Shown here: positions 12,689 through 23,864 of the stretch, piece by piece | How the letters are laid out: each line of letters opens with the position of its first letter | Position numbering within the stretch: the first letter of the stretch is position 1 | Assembly: GCA_025201765.1 (NCBI GenBank) | Contig: MU623377.1 | Coordinates: 124,001 to 188,000 of the forward strand | Source of the DNA: Daldinia sp. FL1419 | Taxonomy: Eukaryota; Ascomycota; Sordariomycetes; Xylariales; Hypoxylaceae | Direction: 5' to 3' | Length of the DNA: 64,000 nucleotides | Position numbers and translations under genes: made by a program | Notes under the pieces: generated by a model | Database searches by the model: none | What the model saw: the letters and a program-made list of their open reading frames with translations, nothing else | Told to the model about the DNA's origin: nothing

Positions 12689-15600
12689 ATGGGTATGAGT
12701 TGGACTGGTTTCTTATTGACCTACCTCTTTGGTGGTGTCACCTTCATTCCTCTAGCTATAGCGGTTGTCTTACTTCACGCGCATTTCGTATTTCCGATTC
12801 GAGACGAAGATACAAAAGATGATGAATCCGATAACATCGTTCAGCCTGGTGACGACACCACGGCCCTTCGCGAAGCTCAAAAGGAAGAATCGAAGCTGCG
12901 ACTCCTAGCCGAATCAGATACAGCGGCGGGTTACTTTGCAGTATGTCGTGAATACACCCCGATGGGCATCAATGCCAAACCGATCGAGCGTTCTACTCCC
13001 GTAGGATCGACCACGGTCGCTCCACCAAGTCAAAGTGTATACCAATCCATGTATAGAAGCATCTTCGATAGGAAGCAGACTCCCGGCCCGTTGGATGATA
13101 ATAAGGGTGTCAGTCTGCGACCCAAGAAGGCAGGAAATGTATTCTACGTTGTTTTGAGGTACGTTGGTAGCCGTCTTTAACGCAGGTCTCGAGGACTTGG
13201 TAACTAATATCCTTACCAATAATAGACACGGCCACTTGATGTTATTCGACGACGACGAGCAGCTCGAGGTTCGCCACGTCATCTCCTTGGCACATCACGA
13301 CGTTAGCATATACTCTGGAGGAGATCCCACCCCCGAGGGCGAGTTGTATATTAAGCGAAATGCATTGCGCTTAAGCAGGAAAACGGATGGGAAAGATATG
13401 ACTCTAGACGCCCAAGTATCCAAGCCGTTTTATCTCTTCTCCGAAAACTGTTCCGCCAAGGAAGATTTCTACTTTGCTTTACTCCGGAATCAAGAGCAGG
13501 CCTTTGCTGGTCAGAATTTGGCCCCGAAGCCCCAGCGATTCGATGTCAAGAATATCATATCATTAGTTCAGAAGCTGCATTCCTCCGAGGACCACTTGCA
13601 AACGAGATGGCTCAATGCCTTGATCGGAAGAATATTCCTCGGTATCTACAAGACCAAGGACATTGAGAATTTTATTAGGGAAAGGATTACCAAGAAGATA
13701 TCCCGTGTCAATCGACCATCGTTCCTCACAAGCATCACAATCCAGAATATCGACACGGGAGATTCGGCGCCGTATTTCATGAACCCTCGGCTCAAAGACT
13801 TTAGTGTGGAGGGAGAGTGCGGAATGGAAGCCGATGTTAAGTACAACGGCAAATTCAGATTAGAAGTCGCCGCCACAGCGCGAATTGATCTCGGTCAACG
13901 GTTCAAGGTCAGAGAGGTCAACCTCGTACTCGCTGTGGTCTTAAAGAAGCTAGAGGGGCACATCTATTTCAAGATAAAACCACCCCCGAGCAATCGTATA
14001 TGGTTCTCATTCCAATCCATGCCCAAGATGGAAATGTCAATCGAGCCCATCGTGAGTTCGAGGCAGATCACCTATACCGTTATCCTCCGACAAATTGAAA
14101 ATAGGATCAAGGAAGTCATGGCCGAGACTTTGGTAGCACCATTTTGGGACGACATCCCATTCTTTAATACCGAACACAAACAGTGGCGCGGAGGAATATT
14201 CGAGGGCGACGACGCAGTTGAAACTTCACTGGATACCGAGGCGATTGCTGCTCAACACGGATATGTAGACGAAGTCAGCCATATCGAGGAGACAAGCACC
14301 GACACACCCACACCCCCCGAACAGCCTTCGTTGGAGAAGAGTCATAGCTTGCCCGTTATGGAGACGGCTCAACCAGCACAATCGCAAGGATTCTGGAGTA
14401 GGAGGCTTAACTCCAAGAAGAGTTTGCAAGGCGATGGTAGTCAAAGTCCGTCCGCATCGACGACATCTTTTGAGGCTAAGAGTCCGAGAAGTTCCGCAAC
14501 AGAGGTCCTGCGCCCCCGGTCAGGGTCTATTCCAACCTCGAGCCCTATTGTCGGTACCGACCCTGTGCACGCCGAAACCTTCAGAGCCTCATCCAGTCCA
14601 CCGGACCGGGATGGCGCGATTAGTGCAATGGCACATCTCTCCGCCAGGTCTAAGAATACATCACCGGCGCATACACCCGTTGGATCGCCCGGGAAGGCAT
14701 CTTCTACTTCACAAGTGATTAATGGTTCTTCAAGTTCATCTTCCGAGGTGGTTCCCGAAGCGCGTGAAAATGAGCAAACTCCCACAGCAGGTAGACGCCA
14801 CACTGCCTCCTCCGCGGGAAGCGCCGAGAGCGATAGTGCGCCTCCGAGCTCACCTGCACCGTCTATCAGCAAAAGTTCGATCAAGAGTGGCACTGGGTCG
14901 ATTGGCAAAGGTTTCTTTAGCCGAAAAGAAAATACTTCTTCACCAGCGGGTTCTATAAACGGGACGACGGAAGGAAAGCGAAATACGCTCGCTGCCATGT
15001 CTAACGCCGCAGCGACAGCGAAGCGATGGGGCCTTAACGCTATACAAAGACAGACGGATAAGAATAATGGTGTTAATGGACGCAAGCTTTCCGATCCTCC
15101 GCTAGATCTAAATCAGCCTATGGGACGCGGTCAGCCATTACCGCCTCCCGGTACGCCTCTACCTGGGCCTGGGAAGAAGTCGTCGCCGATGGCTATCATG
15201 CCCAAGCGTAAGCCCGTTGCGCCTCCGCCGTCACTACCACGGCAAAGTACTGGGAATTTACACGATGGGAAGGCAGAGCGACGACCGGTGCCGCCACCTC
15301 CCCTTCCTTCAAGACGCAGGCGTGTTTCGCAGATTCATCTCGCTGGTAACGACGTCAACAACGATGATAACGTCCTCGTTGTCGCGGCGCCAGCGGACTC
15401 GGAGCCGAATAGCCCGTCATTCCAAGGTAACAATCACGACGATTCGTTATCCTCGCCGGCGTACATTCAGCCTTGGGTCGAGGATGCGGAAGAGCTGAAC
15501 GGTGACATGCACGAATACGAGGGCGAGGATCTGATCCAAATGGAAGTAGACGACGAAGACGGCTCGTCTTCAAAGACGCATACTCCGCCCCCGAACTTAC

Positions 15601-15779
15601 CTCCTAGGAGACGCACGGATCACGAAGACGGGCACCAGGAGCAGATACAAGAGGAGGGCGAGGACGAGGATGGGTATACCAGTTGGGTGGAGGGCCCTGA
15701 GCCTGGTTTTACCACGTCCCCCTCTGATGCCAACGCGGCTAATATCCACGCCACTGCCAATGCTACTGCCGTCAAATGA
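12689..15779 (+). CDS. NVJ2: NVJ2/TEX2-type SMP-domain lipid-transfer protein
   Basis: ER membrane-contact-site protein expected to move lipids (ceramide in yeast) between the ER and vacuole or Golgi. Exons 12689-13158 and 13226-15779 join in phase 2 to give 1007 residues. An N-terminal hydrophobic anchor spans about residues 7-32 (LLTYLFGGVTFIPLAIAVVL). A PH-like region follows around residues 145-260 (NVFYVVLR then HGHLMLFDDDEQLEVRHVI). The SMP (tubular lipid-binding) domain lies at about 275-480, opening with LQTRWLNALIGRIFLGIYKT and including PSFLTSITIQNIDTG. The remaining C-terminal half is low complexity, Ser- and Pro-rich with PPPLP-type stretches and an acidic end, so probably disordered. 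The gene is called TEX2 in several descriptions of fungal MAT surroundings. The domain order matches Nvj2/Tex2 rather than Mdm12/Mmm1. The tail length is variable in the family. Confidence 0.92.
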
Positions 15780-16557
15780 AAGCCAGGCGCCTGGCAACGT
15801 GTCCAACCGGCACCCGCTGCGTGCGTGCAAGTGTCGCTACAGTAATCGCAAATCACACTGGGACAGTCCATCAGAGATACTCGAGTTTGTACACTTAAAG
15901 GGGCGAAGAGGATCCTGGCATCGATCCTCGGAGAGGGTATATAATGAAATAAGGGGGGGCGGGACGGACGGGAACGGTTGGGCTGGTGGGCGTCGGGGTT
16001 TTTGGAACTTTGTTTAACTTATCAAGATACCTATTTGCCCCTGGTTTAGGTTGCGCAGTATGAATGCCTACTTGCCTACTTGCCTTTGACCTAGACGTGC
16101 TTGTCCTGTTTGAGACGCTTGAGATCTTCCCGTCTAGTAAAGGGGTTCCTGTTAGGGATGATGGTGATGCTAGGTAGTAGTAATGAGATAAGTCTTTTTT
16201 TTTAGTACACAATTCCCCGCGCGAGCTGATAAGGAGGGAAAGAGTAGGTGGGTAAATAAGATATATGTATGTATATAGGTATGCTTTGCCAACGTAATAT
16301 GATCGATGCTGCGACTTGTTTGCTTGTTTGTTTGTTTGTTTTTTCTGGGTCGACAAAAGGAATGGCATATCTACACTGGGGTCGAAGATACAGACTAGTC
16401 TCCGAGGAGACCTTCTCCGTCCTGTCCTGGCTCTAGACCGTTTTTTGCCTACTCTGTTCCGTTCCGTTCCATTCCATTCCACTCCTAGCCTAGCCCGTCG
16501 TCGTCGGCAATCCTATTCCGTTCGAGGAGTGGGTGTATACGCATTACGGCCGGGCGC
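15780..16557. other. NVJ2-COX13 convergent intergenic region
   Basis: About 780 bp between two convergent stop codons, mostly 3' untranslated and flanking DNA. It includes a (TTTG)n-like tract at about 16316-16344, a T-run near 16195-16203 and a repeated TCC-rich stretch near 16456-16480. A minus-strand open frame over 15895-16482 has a low-complexity translation and no support. Confidence 0.5.
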
Positions 16558-17383
16558 TTAGGTAGTCTTGTCCTTGTTGTGGTAGTTGACGCTGTCGTTC
16601 CAGCTGTTTTGTGTATAAGTCCTAGGTTAGCATATCTCCGTCTGTCTGTCTGTCTGCCCCTCTCTCTCTCTATTTCTGTCTCTTCAGAGTAGAGATACAA
16701 GAGCGAGAAGATAGATAAGGGAGGTAGGGGGGAATACGTACAACAAGGTCTTGTCGCCGTCGCCCCAGGGAAAGTTCTTGGTGCGGATGTTCTGGTAGGG
16801 GTACTCGACGCGCTCTTCCAGGGGGGGCAAGTGGGACCAGTGCTCCCAGTGCTCGTTCCAGAGGATGTAGGCGTTGACGCCGGCGAGGATGAGCGCGGGG
16901 ACGACGGCGCTGGGTTGAGGGATTTTGTTAGTCTTGGATGTTATATTCGGGGAGGGGGGGTGTGGCGTGGGTGAAGGTGTAGACGGCGGTTTAGAGGTTG
17001 AGATGGGGGATACCCGTCGATACGTATCCCCGGGTAGATATGTACATCGCTCGCGGCGACGAAATAGATATGAGAGGTGGAATGGGATGGGATGGGTCTT
17101 ACTAGATGGAGATCTTGCGCCAGAGCTCTGCGAGGGGTCAGCAATCCGATTCCAAGCCCTATACTCCCTCATAGGATATTATTCATGCTCGCAAATACTG
17201 ACCAGTAGTGGCGGCGGCGTGCTCCTTGACGGCCTGTCGCTCCTTGATGAAGGCGTTCTCGGTCGAAGCCAGGCGGCGCTGCAGAGCGGAGCGGAAGACG
17301 GGGGTGGTGGTGGTGGTGTTGGCGGCGCGAAGCTGGGTGGCCAGGCGCGGAGTCGCGCGGAGGAGTGTTCGCTGGGGAAGCAT
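16558..17383 (-). CDS. COX13: Cytochrome c oxidase subunit VIa (COX13)
   Basis: Nuclear-encoded accessory subunit of mitochondrial complex IV, inner membrane. Four minus-strand exons, 17383-17203, 17127-17103, 16909-16742 and 16603-16558, join in frame to 139 residues. The N-terminus (MLPQRTLLRATPRLATQLRA) is Arg-rich without acidic residues, typical of a mitochondrial presequence. Residues about 60-95 carry ELWRKISIY followed by the single membrane span VVPALILAGVNAYILW. Next come EHWEHW and the conserved YPYQNIRTKNFPWGDGDKTLFWN. The second exon is only 25 bp and the last only 46 bp (14 codons and the stop), but both restore conserved family sequence, which makes them secure. COX13 beside APN2 in divergent orientation is a classical arrangement next to sordariomycete MAT loci. 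Confidence 0.95.
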
Positions 17384-18085
17384 CGTGGTCGTTTTAATTA
17401 TTAGTGGATTTTACTTGGAGGGGAGATTTGTTGTAAGTTGTCGTCGTCGGCTTGGGTTGTGATTCTTAGGTTATGATTCTTGGATTATTGTTTCGTTAGT
17501 GCGGATTTTCGATTTGGAGTGGTCTGATTTCAATTGTCGAATGAGGTCAGCTCTGATTGGACCCGATCTTACCTAAGGAATCCGGTCCCACTCCGCAGCT
17601 TTTTTATGACGGGGTAATAAATCATGACGCGTATCACGGGACTTCGGGTCATTTTGGTGTGTGGCGTACCTACCTAATTATGTGACGCCTCAGACGAGGG
17701 ACGTCGCGCGACTTCCGGCGGTATGCACGGGTCAATTGGAGTTTACCGCCATTAGGTACTGCGATTGCCCTACTTCTAGAGAAGATCAATTATACTTATT
17801 AATCGCCAATAATAGAGAAGGGACGTCTGGTTCTCTCCAGTAACTAAAATTAAGCGCACTATCTGTTGTGCTACGTACTTTTCCTTTTTATGACAAACTC
17901 TCGATGAATTAATCTTTTTTTTATTTCTTCATCGAAATCCATCGTATATGTAACCGTCGGCATAATCCGACCATGGTATTAAATGATAAGGACGAAGTAG
18001 ACGAGGAATGATTGGGGATGCTTTTTTAAATAGGACTTATTATAACCTCATAAAACCGTAAATTCATAAAAACACCTCCAGCATC
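17384..18085. promoter_or_regulatory. COX13 / APN2 divergent intergenic region
   Basis: About 700 bp between divergent start codons, so it holds both promoters. The APN2-proximal part is A+T-rich (about 17860-18060, including a T-run near 17910-17925). The COX13-proximal part is a G/T-rich leader. I see no repeat and no supported frame; the 60-codon frame at 17661-17843 has no coding character. Confidence 0.45.
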
Positions 18086-20169
18086 ATGGGCGTACGCATC
18101 ACCTCCTGGAATGGTTCGTATCACATCCCACCATGTTTCCGCTATATCCAGACTTACTAGACTTACTAACGTGGCCAATAGTGAACGGCATTCGGTATGA
18201 AAGCATACATTACGTGAGATGGATCTCAATTCTAACTAGACACCACAGGAATCCGTTCGGATACCAGCCATGGAGGGAAAAGAGGACTTTCGAAGCCATG
18301 TTCGATATCCTCGAAGCCGACATAGTCGTAATGCAGGAGACCAAGATCCAGCGCAAGGACCTGCAGGATGACATGGTCCTGGTACCAGGCTGGGATGTTT
18401 TCTTTAGCCTACCCAAGCACAAGAAAGGTGAGTAGATCGCATCTCATTTAATAGAAGGTCCTAATATCAGGGCAGGCTACGCCGGCGTGGCCATATACAC
18501 CAGAAATTCGGTATGCGTGCCAATTAGAGCAGAAGAAGGCATCACCGGAGTTTTGTGTCCGCCAAACTCTTCAACCAAATTTCGGGATCTGCCCGAAGAT
18601 CAGCAAATAGGGGGTTATCCAAAACCCGGCCAGCTTATAGGCGATGTAGACGATCTGGCTCTTGATTCAGAAGGGCGCTGTGTCATTCTTGAATTCCCAG
18701 CTTTCGTTTTAATCGGAACGTATAGCCCCGCCAACAGCGACGGAAGCAGGGATGATTTCAGGCTGGGTTACCTCGACGCACTAGACGTCCGAATCCGCAA
18801 CCTCGTGGCTATGGGGAAAAGGGTAGTTTTAACAGGTGATCTCAACGTTATCCGAGCCCCCATTGATACTGCCAATCTTTTCGATAGGTTAAGAAAAGAA
18901 GGCGTTACCGTTGAGGAGTTCTTTTCCACTCCTTCTCGTCGCCTTTTTAATCAACTCGTATTCGAAGGAAACGTGTTAGGCGAGAGGGACGAGAACAGGG
19001 AGAAACCGGTGCTATGGGACCTCGGTCGTCTCTTCCACCCGACTCGCGAGAATATGTTTACTTGCTGGGATACCAAGAAGAATACCCGCCCCGCCAACGT
19101 CGGTAGTCGAATAGACTACGTTCTGTGCAGCGACAACATGATGGATTGGGTCGTCGACTCTAATATTCAAGAGGGATTGATGGGTTCTGATCACTGTCCA
19201 GTCTTTGCAATTCTCAAGGATGTTGTAAACACCGACGGGAAAGAAGTTCATCTTCGAGACATCATGAATCCCCCGGGGGTCTTTAAGGACGGAGTCCGGC
19301 TCAGAGACTGGACGGTGAAGGATCTCTTACCCTTGTCGGCGAAACTCATTCCTGAATTCGATCGCCGGCGGAGTATCAAAGACATGTTCTTCAAAAAACC
19401 GGCACCTACAAAACCGGCTCTACCGCCAGTTACCGAACCGTCAGAAAGCCCTAGCACCAGCCTTGCCAAAATAGAGCCATCTAAAGATGAAGAAGCTGTC
19501 GAAATTCCCGCTTCACAGCCCGAATCGATAACTTCAGCTCCTTCCCCAGCTAAACCGCGTACCGGCACTCTCAAACGTACGCCCTCGAGCACAGCCTCAA
19601 CCAGCAGACCACAAAAGAAAACGAAAGCCGCATTAACCAAAGAACCCTCGACTAAAGGCCAAAGCAGCCTCATGGGATTCTTCAAGCCCAAAACTACCGC
19701 GAGTCCGAGCACCGTCCCAGAAGCAATAGAGGATCCCAAGCCTACCAATGAAGACGATAATACACCAGAGACCTCGGCGCCAAAAGAGCCAAATACCAAA
19801 GAGGAAGTAGCAGATATCGCTCCGCCATCCAGTCCGGATAGGGTGTTCGACCCAATCGAATCCAAAGAATCCTGGTCCAAGTTATTAGGCAAGCGAGTCT
19901 TGCCCAGATGCGAGCACGGGGAAGAGTGCATCAGTCTAGTTACCAAGAAACCCGGCGTCAATCGAGGTAAGCCCCTTCACATGTCGGAAGCGTTTCCTAG
20001 CGCATTATTCTCGCCACGCATAACCATAATCCTAACCCGCCCTCTAGGAAGGTCGTTCTTCATCTGCCCGCGCCCAATCGGACCGTCGGGCGAAAAGGAA
20101 AAGGGGACGCAGTGGCGCTGCGCCACGTTTATATGGAGTAGCGATTGGAACGGGTCGCAAGGCGGATGA
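18086..20169 (+). CDS. APN2: AP endonuclease 2 (APN2, DNA lyase)
   Basis: Base-excision-repair nuclease of the exonuclease III family that cuts DNA at abasic sites and trims 3' ends in the nucleus. Five exons, 18086-18113, 18182-18194, 18249-18427, 18476-19966 and 20048-20169, give 610 residues. The start MGVRITSWNVNGIR is rebuilt across a 28-bp exon and a 13-bp microexon. Catalytic-fold motifs are present: QETKI near residue 44, GDLNV near 194, SRIDYVL near 290 and GSDHCPV near 311. A PCNA-interaction box, QSSLMGFF, lies at about 468-475. A GRF-type zinc finger closes the protein (CEHGEECISLV, SFFICPRP, GTQWRCATFIWSSDWN). The last intron is 81 bp, a multiple of three with no stop, so its retention would insert 27 residues into the zinc finger. 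APN2 is the standard left border of the sordariomycete MAT locus; its 3' end faces the gene-poor interval. Confidence 0.95.
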
Positions 20170-20302
20170 GGACACCATGTTGATGTAATATATGCGAAGC
20201 TAAGCTTTTACCATATCATACTACCAAGCTGCGTTGTGCGTTGCATATGCCGTTCTCTTCGTCACGATAGGGCTTTTATCGAACGTTAGGCAGACTCGCG
20301 TT

Positions 20303-20333
20303 ACTACCTACCTACCTACCTACTTACCTACCT
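20303..20333. repeat. CTAC tandem tract
   Basis: Tandem CTAC/CTTAC units just downstream of APN2, followed by CTAGGCTAGGTAC. It belongs to the dispersed AGGTA/TACCT motif class that is frequent between genes across this window. Confidence 0.7.
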
Positions 20334-20710
20334 AGGCTAGGTACTTGAATGAACGGCACGAGTTCTGAAAGAGTAGGTATCGAGTTGAATCAGAAGAGAG
20401 GTCAAGCTACTACTTATGAACGCACCACAGAGTTGATACTTTCGAATTCTAGGACGTACCTAGGTCCCACAATAGCAAAACGGCGTATATGACAGACCCT
20501 TACCAATCTATATGCCCAAGTCCTAGATACGAATTCGTCAACAGACCACGTCTGTGATAGCCTCGGATAGATCTAACTAGACGATCCGATATTGCTGTCA
20601 AGATTCAGCCCTGCACATCTTTGGTTATAATAATCATGTGAAACCAAGTGGTATAAATTAAATGCCTCGATGTATCTTTTACAGGCTACTACATTGATAA
20701 CATAAATGGC

Positions 20711-21215
20711 CTAGGTACGCCTTTCTCTCCTCATGTCTTCTCCCACGTACTCCCAGATACCGCTACCACTACCACTACCAAATCCTCCCTCCATGTCGTC
20801 CTCCACCGCAATCCCATATATGCCCGGATAGTCTGTAAGTAAGATTCGAGGTGAGTAGGTGTCGATGGTACGGATCTGCCAAGAGGGCCTTTCATTGCGT
20901 CGTTAAGATTATGCGTGCTAGGGAATTTACCCATAGCGTCAGGATCACGGAGTACCTTCTGATTCTTCGCATAAACGACGAGGAAGAAATTTTTGACTAC
21001 GGCAGCGAAACAATTAGGCTGATACTACCCTAAATCTCGAAAAGACAACGTTATGGGGTCGATGGCGAAAATAGCAAAAATCGATAGCATGATGCCGTTG
21101 AAGAGATTGGCGGAGAAATGTTGTTCACCAACCTATTGGATAAAATCGAGAATATAATCCTGCTTGGTAAGAAGGGGCGTAGTGTCCCAATCCAAAGATA
21201 TCAACATACTGGCAG
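20711..21215 (-). pseudogene. Decayed two-exon gene relic, family unrecognised
   Basis: On the minus strand, one reading frame from 21215 to 20931 looks coding but is broken by two TAG codons (21135-21133 and 21027-21025). Both are one transition away from TGG or CAG. It is preceded by an acceptor-like end (TTGCAG before 21215). A donor (G/GTAAAT at 20930) and an acceptor (TTACAG ending at 20833) then define a 98-bp intron. This joins in the correct phase to a last exon, 20832-20711, ending EDMRRERRT and a stop. Legible segments include VGEQHFSANLFNGIML, FAIDPITLSFRDLG, LVVYAKNQKVLRDPDAM and YPGIYGIAVEDDMEG. The 5' part is missing where retrotransposon sequence begins. I do not recognise the family. 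Its place between APN2 and SLA2 makes a MAT gene remnant conceivable, and the spacing is faintly like the region after the MAT1-1-1 alpha box, but that is a guess. Confidence 0.5.
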
Positions 21216-21267
21216 CTGCAATCTAGTCGGGTAATAAAGAATAAGGGTGTACTTATACAAGTTGTAA

Positions 21268-21495
21268 GTATAAGTAAAGATTGATCACCAAGCATTACAA
21301 TCAGCTAAAACAACAACTAACCTCACGCCAATCCCCTCAGCACTGGATCGTCATATTCCAAGAATCGGAACAACTCCAACGCAAATTCCAACTCCAACTA
21401 ACCCGCCGATATCAACTCCGGATCGTCATATTCCAAGGATTGGAACACCATCGATACAGACTCCTAACACTGGAACATCTGGACAGAGTTGAATG
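21268..21495 (+). pseudogene. C-terminal tail of a retrotransposon open frame (probable)
   Basis: A plus-strand frame is open from about 21268 to the TGA at 21493-21495. It is rich in Thr, Pro and Ile and contains the repeat DRHIPRIGT twice, 25 codons apart, then ends NTGTSGQS. A short spacer and a purine-rich tract follow, the layout of the end of a retroelement polyprotein ahead of its 3' LTR. No reverse transcriptase, RNase H or integrase sequence is present upstream, so the element is truncated at its 5' side. The class (Ty1/copia or Ty3/gypsy) cannot be told from this tail. Confidence 0.4.
21345..21447. repeat. 28-bp direct repeat, two copies 75 bp apart
   Basis: A unit starting GGATCGTCATATTCCAAG occurs at 21345-21372 and again at 21420-21447 with two differences. 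The 75-bp spacing is 25 codons, so it is also a peptide repeat (DRHIPRIGT) in the retroelement-like frame. Confidence 0.8.
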
Positions 21496-21531
21496 ATAAG
21501 GGAAATGATGAGGACATCATTCTTTTCTTTT

Positions 21532-23015
21532 GAAAGGGGGCAGATGTTAGGATCTGCTCATGAAGATGAAGATAAGCTTTGTTTTAAGCTTTATGCTTTA
21601 AAGCTAAAATGTCGTTAGACCTGAATGATTAGAATAATAGGTTGTGAATGGCTTGGTTTATTAAAGTTTGCTATAGCTAAGCGATGACTTATTTTATACC
21701 CGAATTATCCGGGGTTTACCCGGATAAACTGATAGCAACCCAACAGACCTAAATAGCTGCGGAGGATCATTGTCAAGTATGTGGATGAATTGAGTATGAT
21801 TTGATTCTTCTAGGATCTCAACCATGCTACGGAACTAATCCGAGTGGCTTAAATAGGTAGGCCTTGTGGGGCCGCACGTGACCAGGAGCAGGACCTGGGC
21901 CTGTGGGCCCTTGTCATGTGACAATCATGCTCCGTTAATCTTAGAACTTAGTTAGAACAACTATCGATGAATTGACCTAATAACTGGTAGCTTCACAATA
22001 GGTTCGTAATGTTTGATCTAGTATATCGTAATGGAAGGGTGCCGGGGACTTGTTGTCATACTTTCTATGATTCAGTTGTTAACGTCCAGTGGGCATGCCC
22101 CATGACACCCAAGAGCGCATGCGTCATATCGAATCGCTTTGGATATCACCCATGCAGGTATAGTATCGGTGTCGTTAGGACCTCTCTATAATCTTTATCT
22201 CATATCGTTGATAGGATTTATGTTGTTACTCAAAGCCGGGTGCATCCACATGACGTTGCCAATCTGAGCAGCGTGTACCACTTGTAGATAAGCCGTAGTT
22301 ACAAGCTCCTCGTTCCTGTCGCGGGCAAAGGGGCCCTGTCAAGAGGCGGACCAAGAAACAAGGAAACAACTTCGTTGTTCCGCGAGGAACCTATCCACAA
22401 CTATGGCTAAGGGCAGCTACATATAGAACAAGTCCTTTGTTCTATATGTAGCACAGGCTAGAACCCTGACAAGCCCAGCCAAGCCGACAGAGTGTTGTAG
22501 GATATTCCCTATGACGCCGTCTCTATCAGCTTGTCTTCTTCAGTCGAGTTATCAGAAACCAAGAATGATTCGACGAAAAAGTTGTTATAGTAGGGCACGT
22601 CTATCCTCTACTCGCGTTCCACCAGATGAACAGGCCTGAAGCCGGAGCAAATGAATATCCAGGGCGACTACTATACTGAAGGTAGCAGCATGAGTGAAAC
22701 GCCAAGAGTGGCCTGATCGGTGGCCTTTTGTTGCCCCCCGAGTCTAGTAACCCTGCTTGATTATCAATACTTTCGTGTCTTGATGAATTGTCTTTTTCGT
22801 CTAGACTCTTTAGAACAACCATTATTTCGATCTTCCCTATGGAGTTATCTTCGTAGAGGATCGGTATAGATAAACACCCCTGTAAGTATCCGTCGCTCTC
22901 TTACGTTCTCGTACCCCCAAGGTAATATTCGATGAATCACAAGTTGTTGATATATGGTTGTAATATTTTTCTTGTTCCTAGGTTATTCACTTCGGTGGTT
23001 TCGTGTGTTGTAACT
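21532..23015 (+). mobile_element. Polypurine tract and candidate LTR (retrotransposon remnant)
   Basis: A purine-rich tract (GAAAGGGGGCAG, 21532-21543) is followed immediately by TGTTAG at 21545, the usual 5' edge of a fungal LTR. The sequence downstream is non-coding and moderately A+T-rich, as LTRs are, and runs without a clear end. The right border given is only a guess near a change in character around 23015; no matching second LTR or target-site duplication was found in the window. If this is a 3' LTR, the rest of the element must have been deleted on the APN2 side. An older nested arrangement is also possible. Confidence 0.35.
22416..22452. repeat. Perfect 16-bp inverted repeat with 5-base loop
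   Basis: GCTACATATAGAACAA at 22416-22431 and its exact reverse complement at 22437-22452 are separated by GTCCT. On either strand this can form a strong hairpin. It is not followed by a T-run and lies in non-coding DNA of the APN2-SLA2 interval. Function unknown. Confidence 0.9.
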
Positions 23016-23864
23016 ACACGCATAACTGAAAAGCCAAGGCTGTAGTGGTTGAATAAAGATATCTATTTGAATGTAAGCAAATTGTCAAAAAGAGTCTTCC
23101 AATTTTCCAGTCTAAATTACCTTGCCGCCCCGCACATCGATCCCCTCCCAATTGAACCGATTAGACCGAGCAAGTTTATTCTGGTCTTTTTAGCCTCTAC
23201 GGACAGCGAATTCTCTTTTCGCCGTCCAGGCTATCTATACTCCGCGAAGTTTGGACTCCGTGATAGATGGAGTAATTACCCAGGGAAAGCCAAGTCAGAG
23301 ATATAAATTTACTCTGGTTCGGTCATGCATAGCTCTTAGAGAGTCGAGTAGAGTTACGTCGAGCAGAATATACCGAACCACGGCCGTATTTATAGTGGCG
23401 AGGCGTAGTGTCTGTTAAAGAACAGCATTAGAAAGAATAGGACGTGAGGTTATTAATCGATTTAATGATTGGGGTAAATGTATATAGAAGGGTTGGGTGT
23501 TGTTTTAGTAGTGTTGCTGTTATTTTGAATTAATTTTGGTTGAGTGTTTTGGGATTTTTTTTTTCTTTGTTTTTGTTTCTGTCGTTGTTGTTGTGGGATG
23601 AGGGAAGAAAAGGTTTTGTTTTGCCCAAGCCAAAGTTTTAGGAAGATTATAATAGGCGCCTCTAGGTACTCAAGGTATCCGAGTGATGCGTAGTGCAGTT
23701 GCCAAGTTGGAGTTGGAGTCGCAGCTGCTTGTTGCTGAGGTATCTACTATAGACTTCGGGTACAAAGGTATACTATACTATCTGTGTTTTGGAAACCTTG
23801 GAGAAGTTACTTACCTCATATGTACCTTATATAAGTAGGTAGGTAGTTACGGCCAGGCAGATAC

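Noticed and set aside
14441..15085. 214-codon minus-strand frame inside NVJ2
   Set aside because: Antisense shadow of the Ser/Pro-rich tail of NVJ2.
15895..16482. 195-codon minus-strand frame between NVJ2 and COX13
   Set aside because: Low-complexity Ser/Thr/Lys-rich translation across microsatellites in 3' flanking DNA; no resemblance to any family.
19248..19961. 237-codon minus-strand frame inside APN2
   Set aside because: Antisense shadow of the low-complexity APN2 linker.
23049..23306. 85-codon plus-strand frame with RPSKFILVF and a later RDRWSNYPGKAKSEI, considered as an alpha-box remnant
   Set aside because: Only a few residues line up with the MAT1-1-1 alpha box; the key aromatic and Trp positions do not match and no exon partner was seen. 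Not enough to call.
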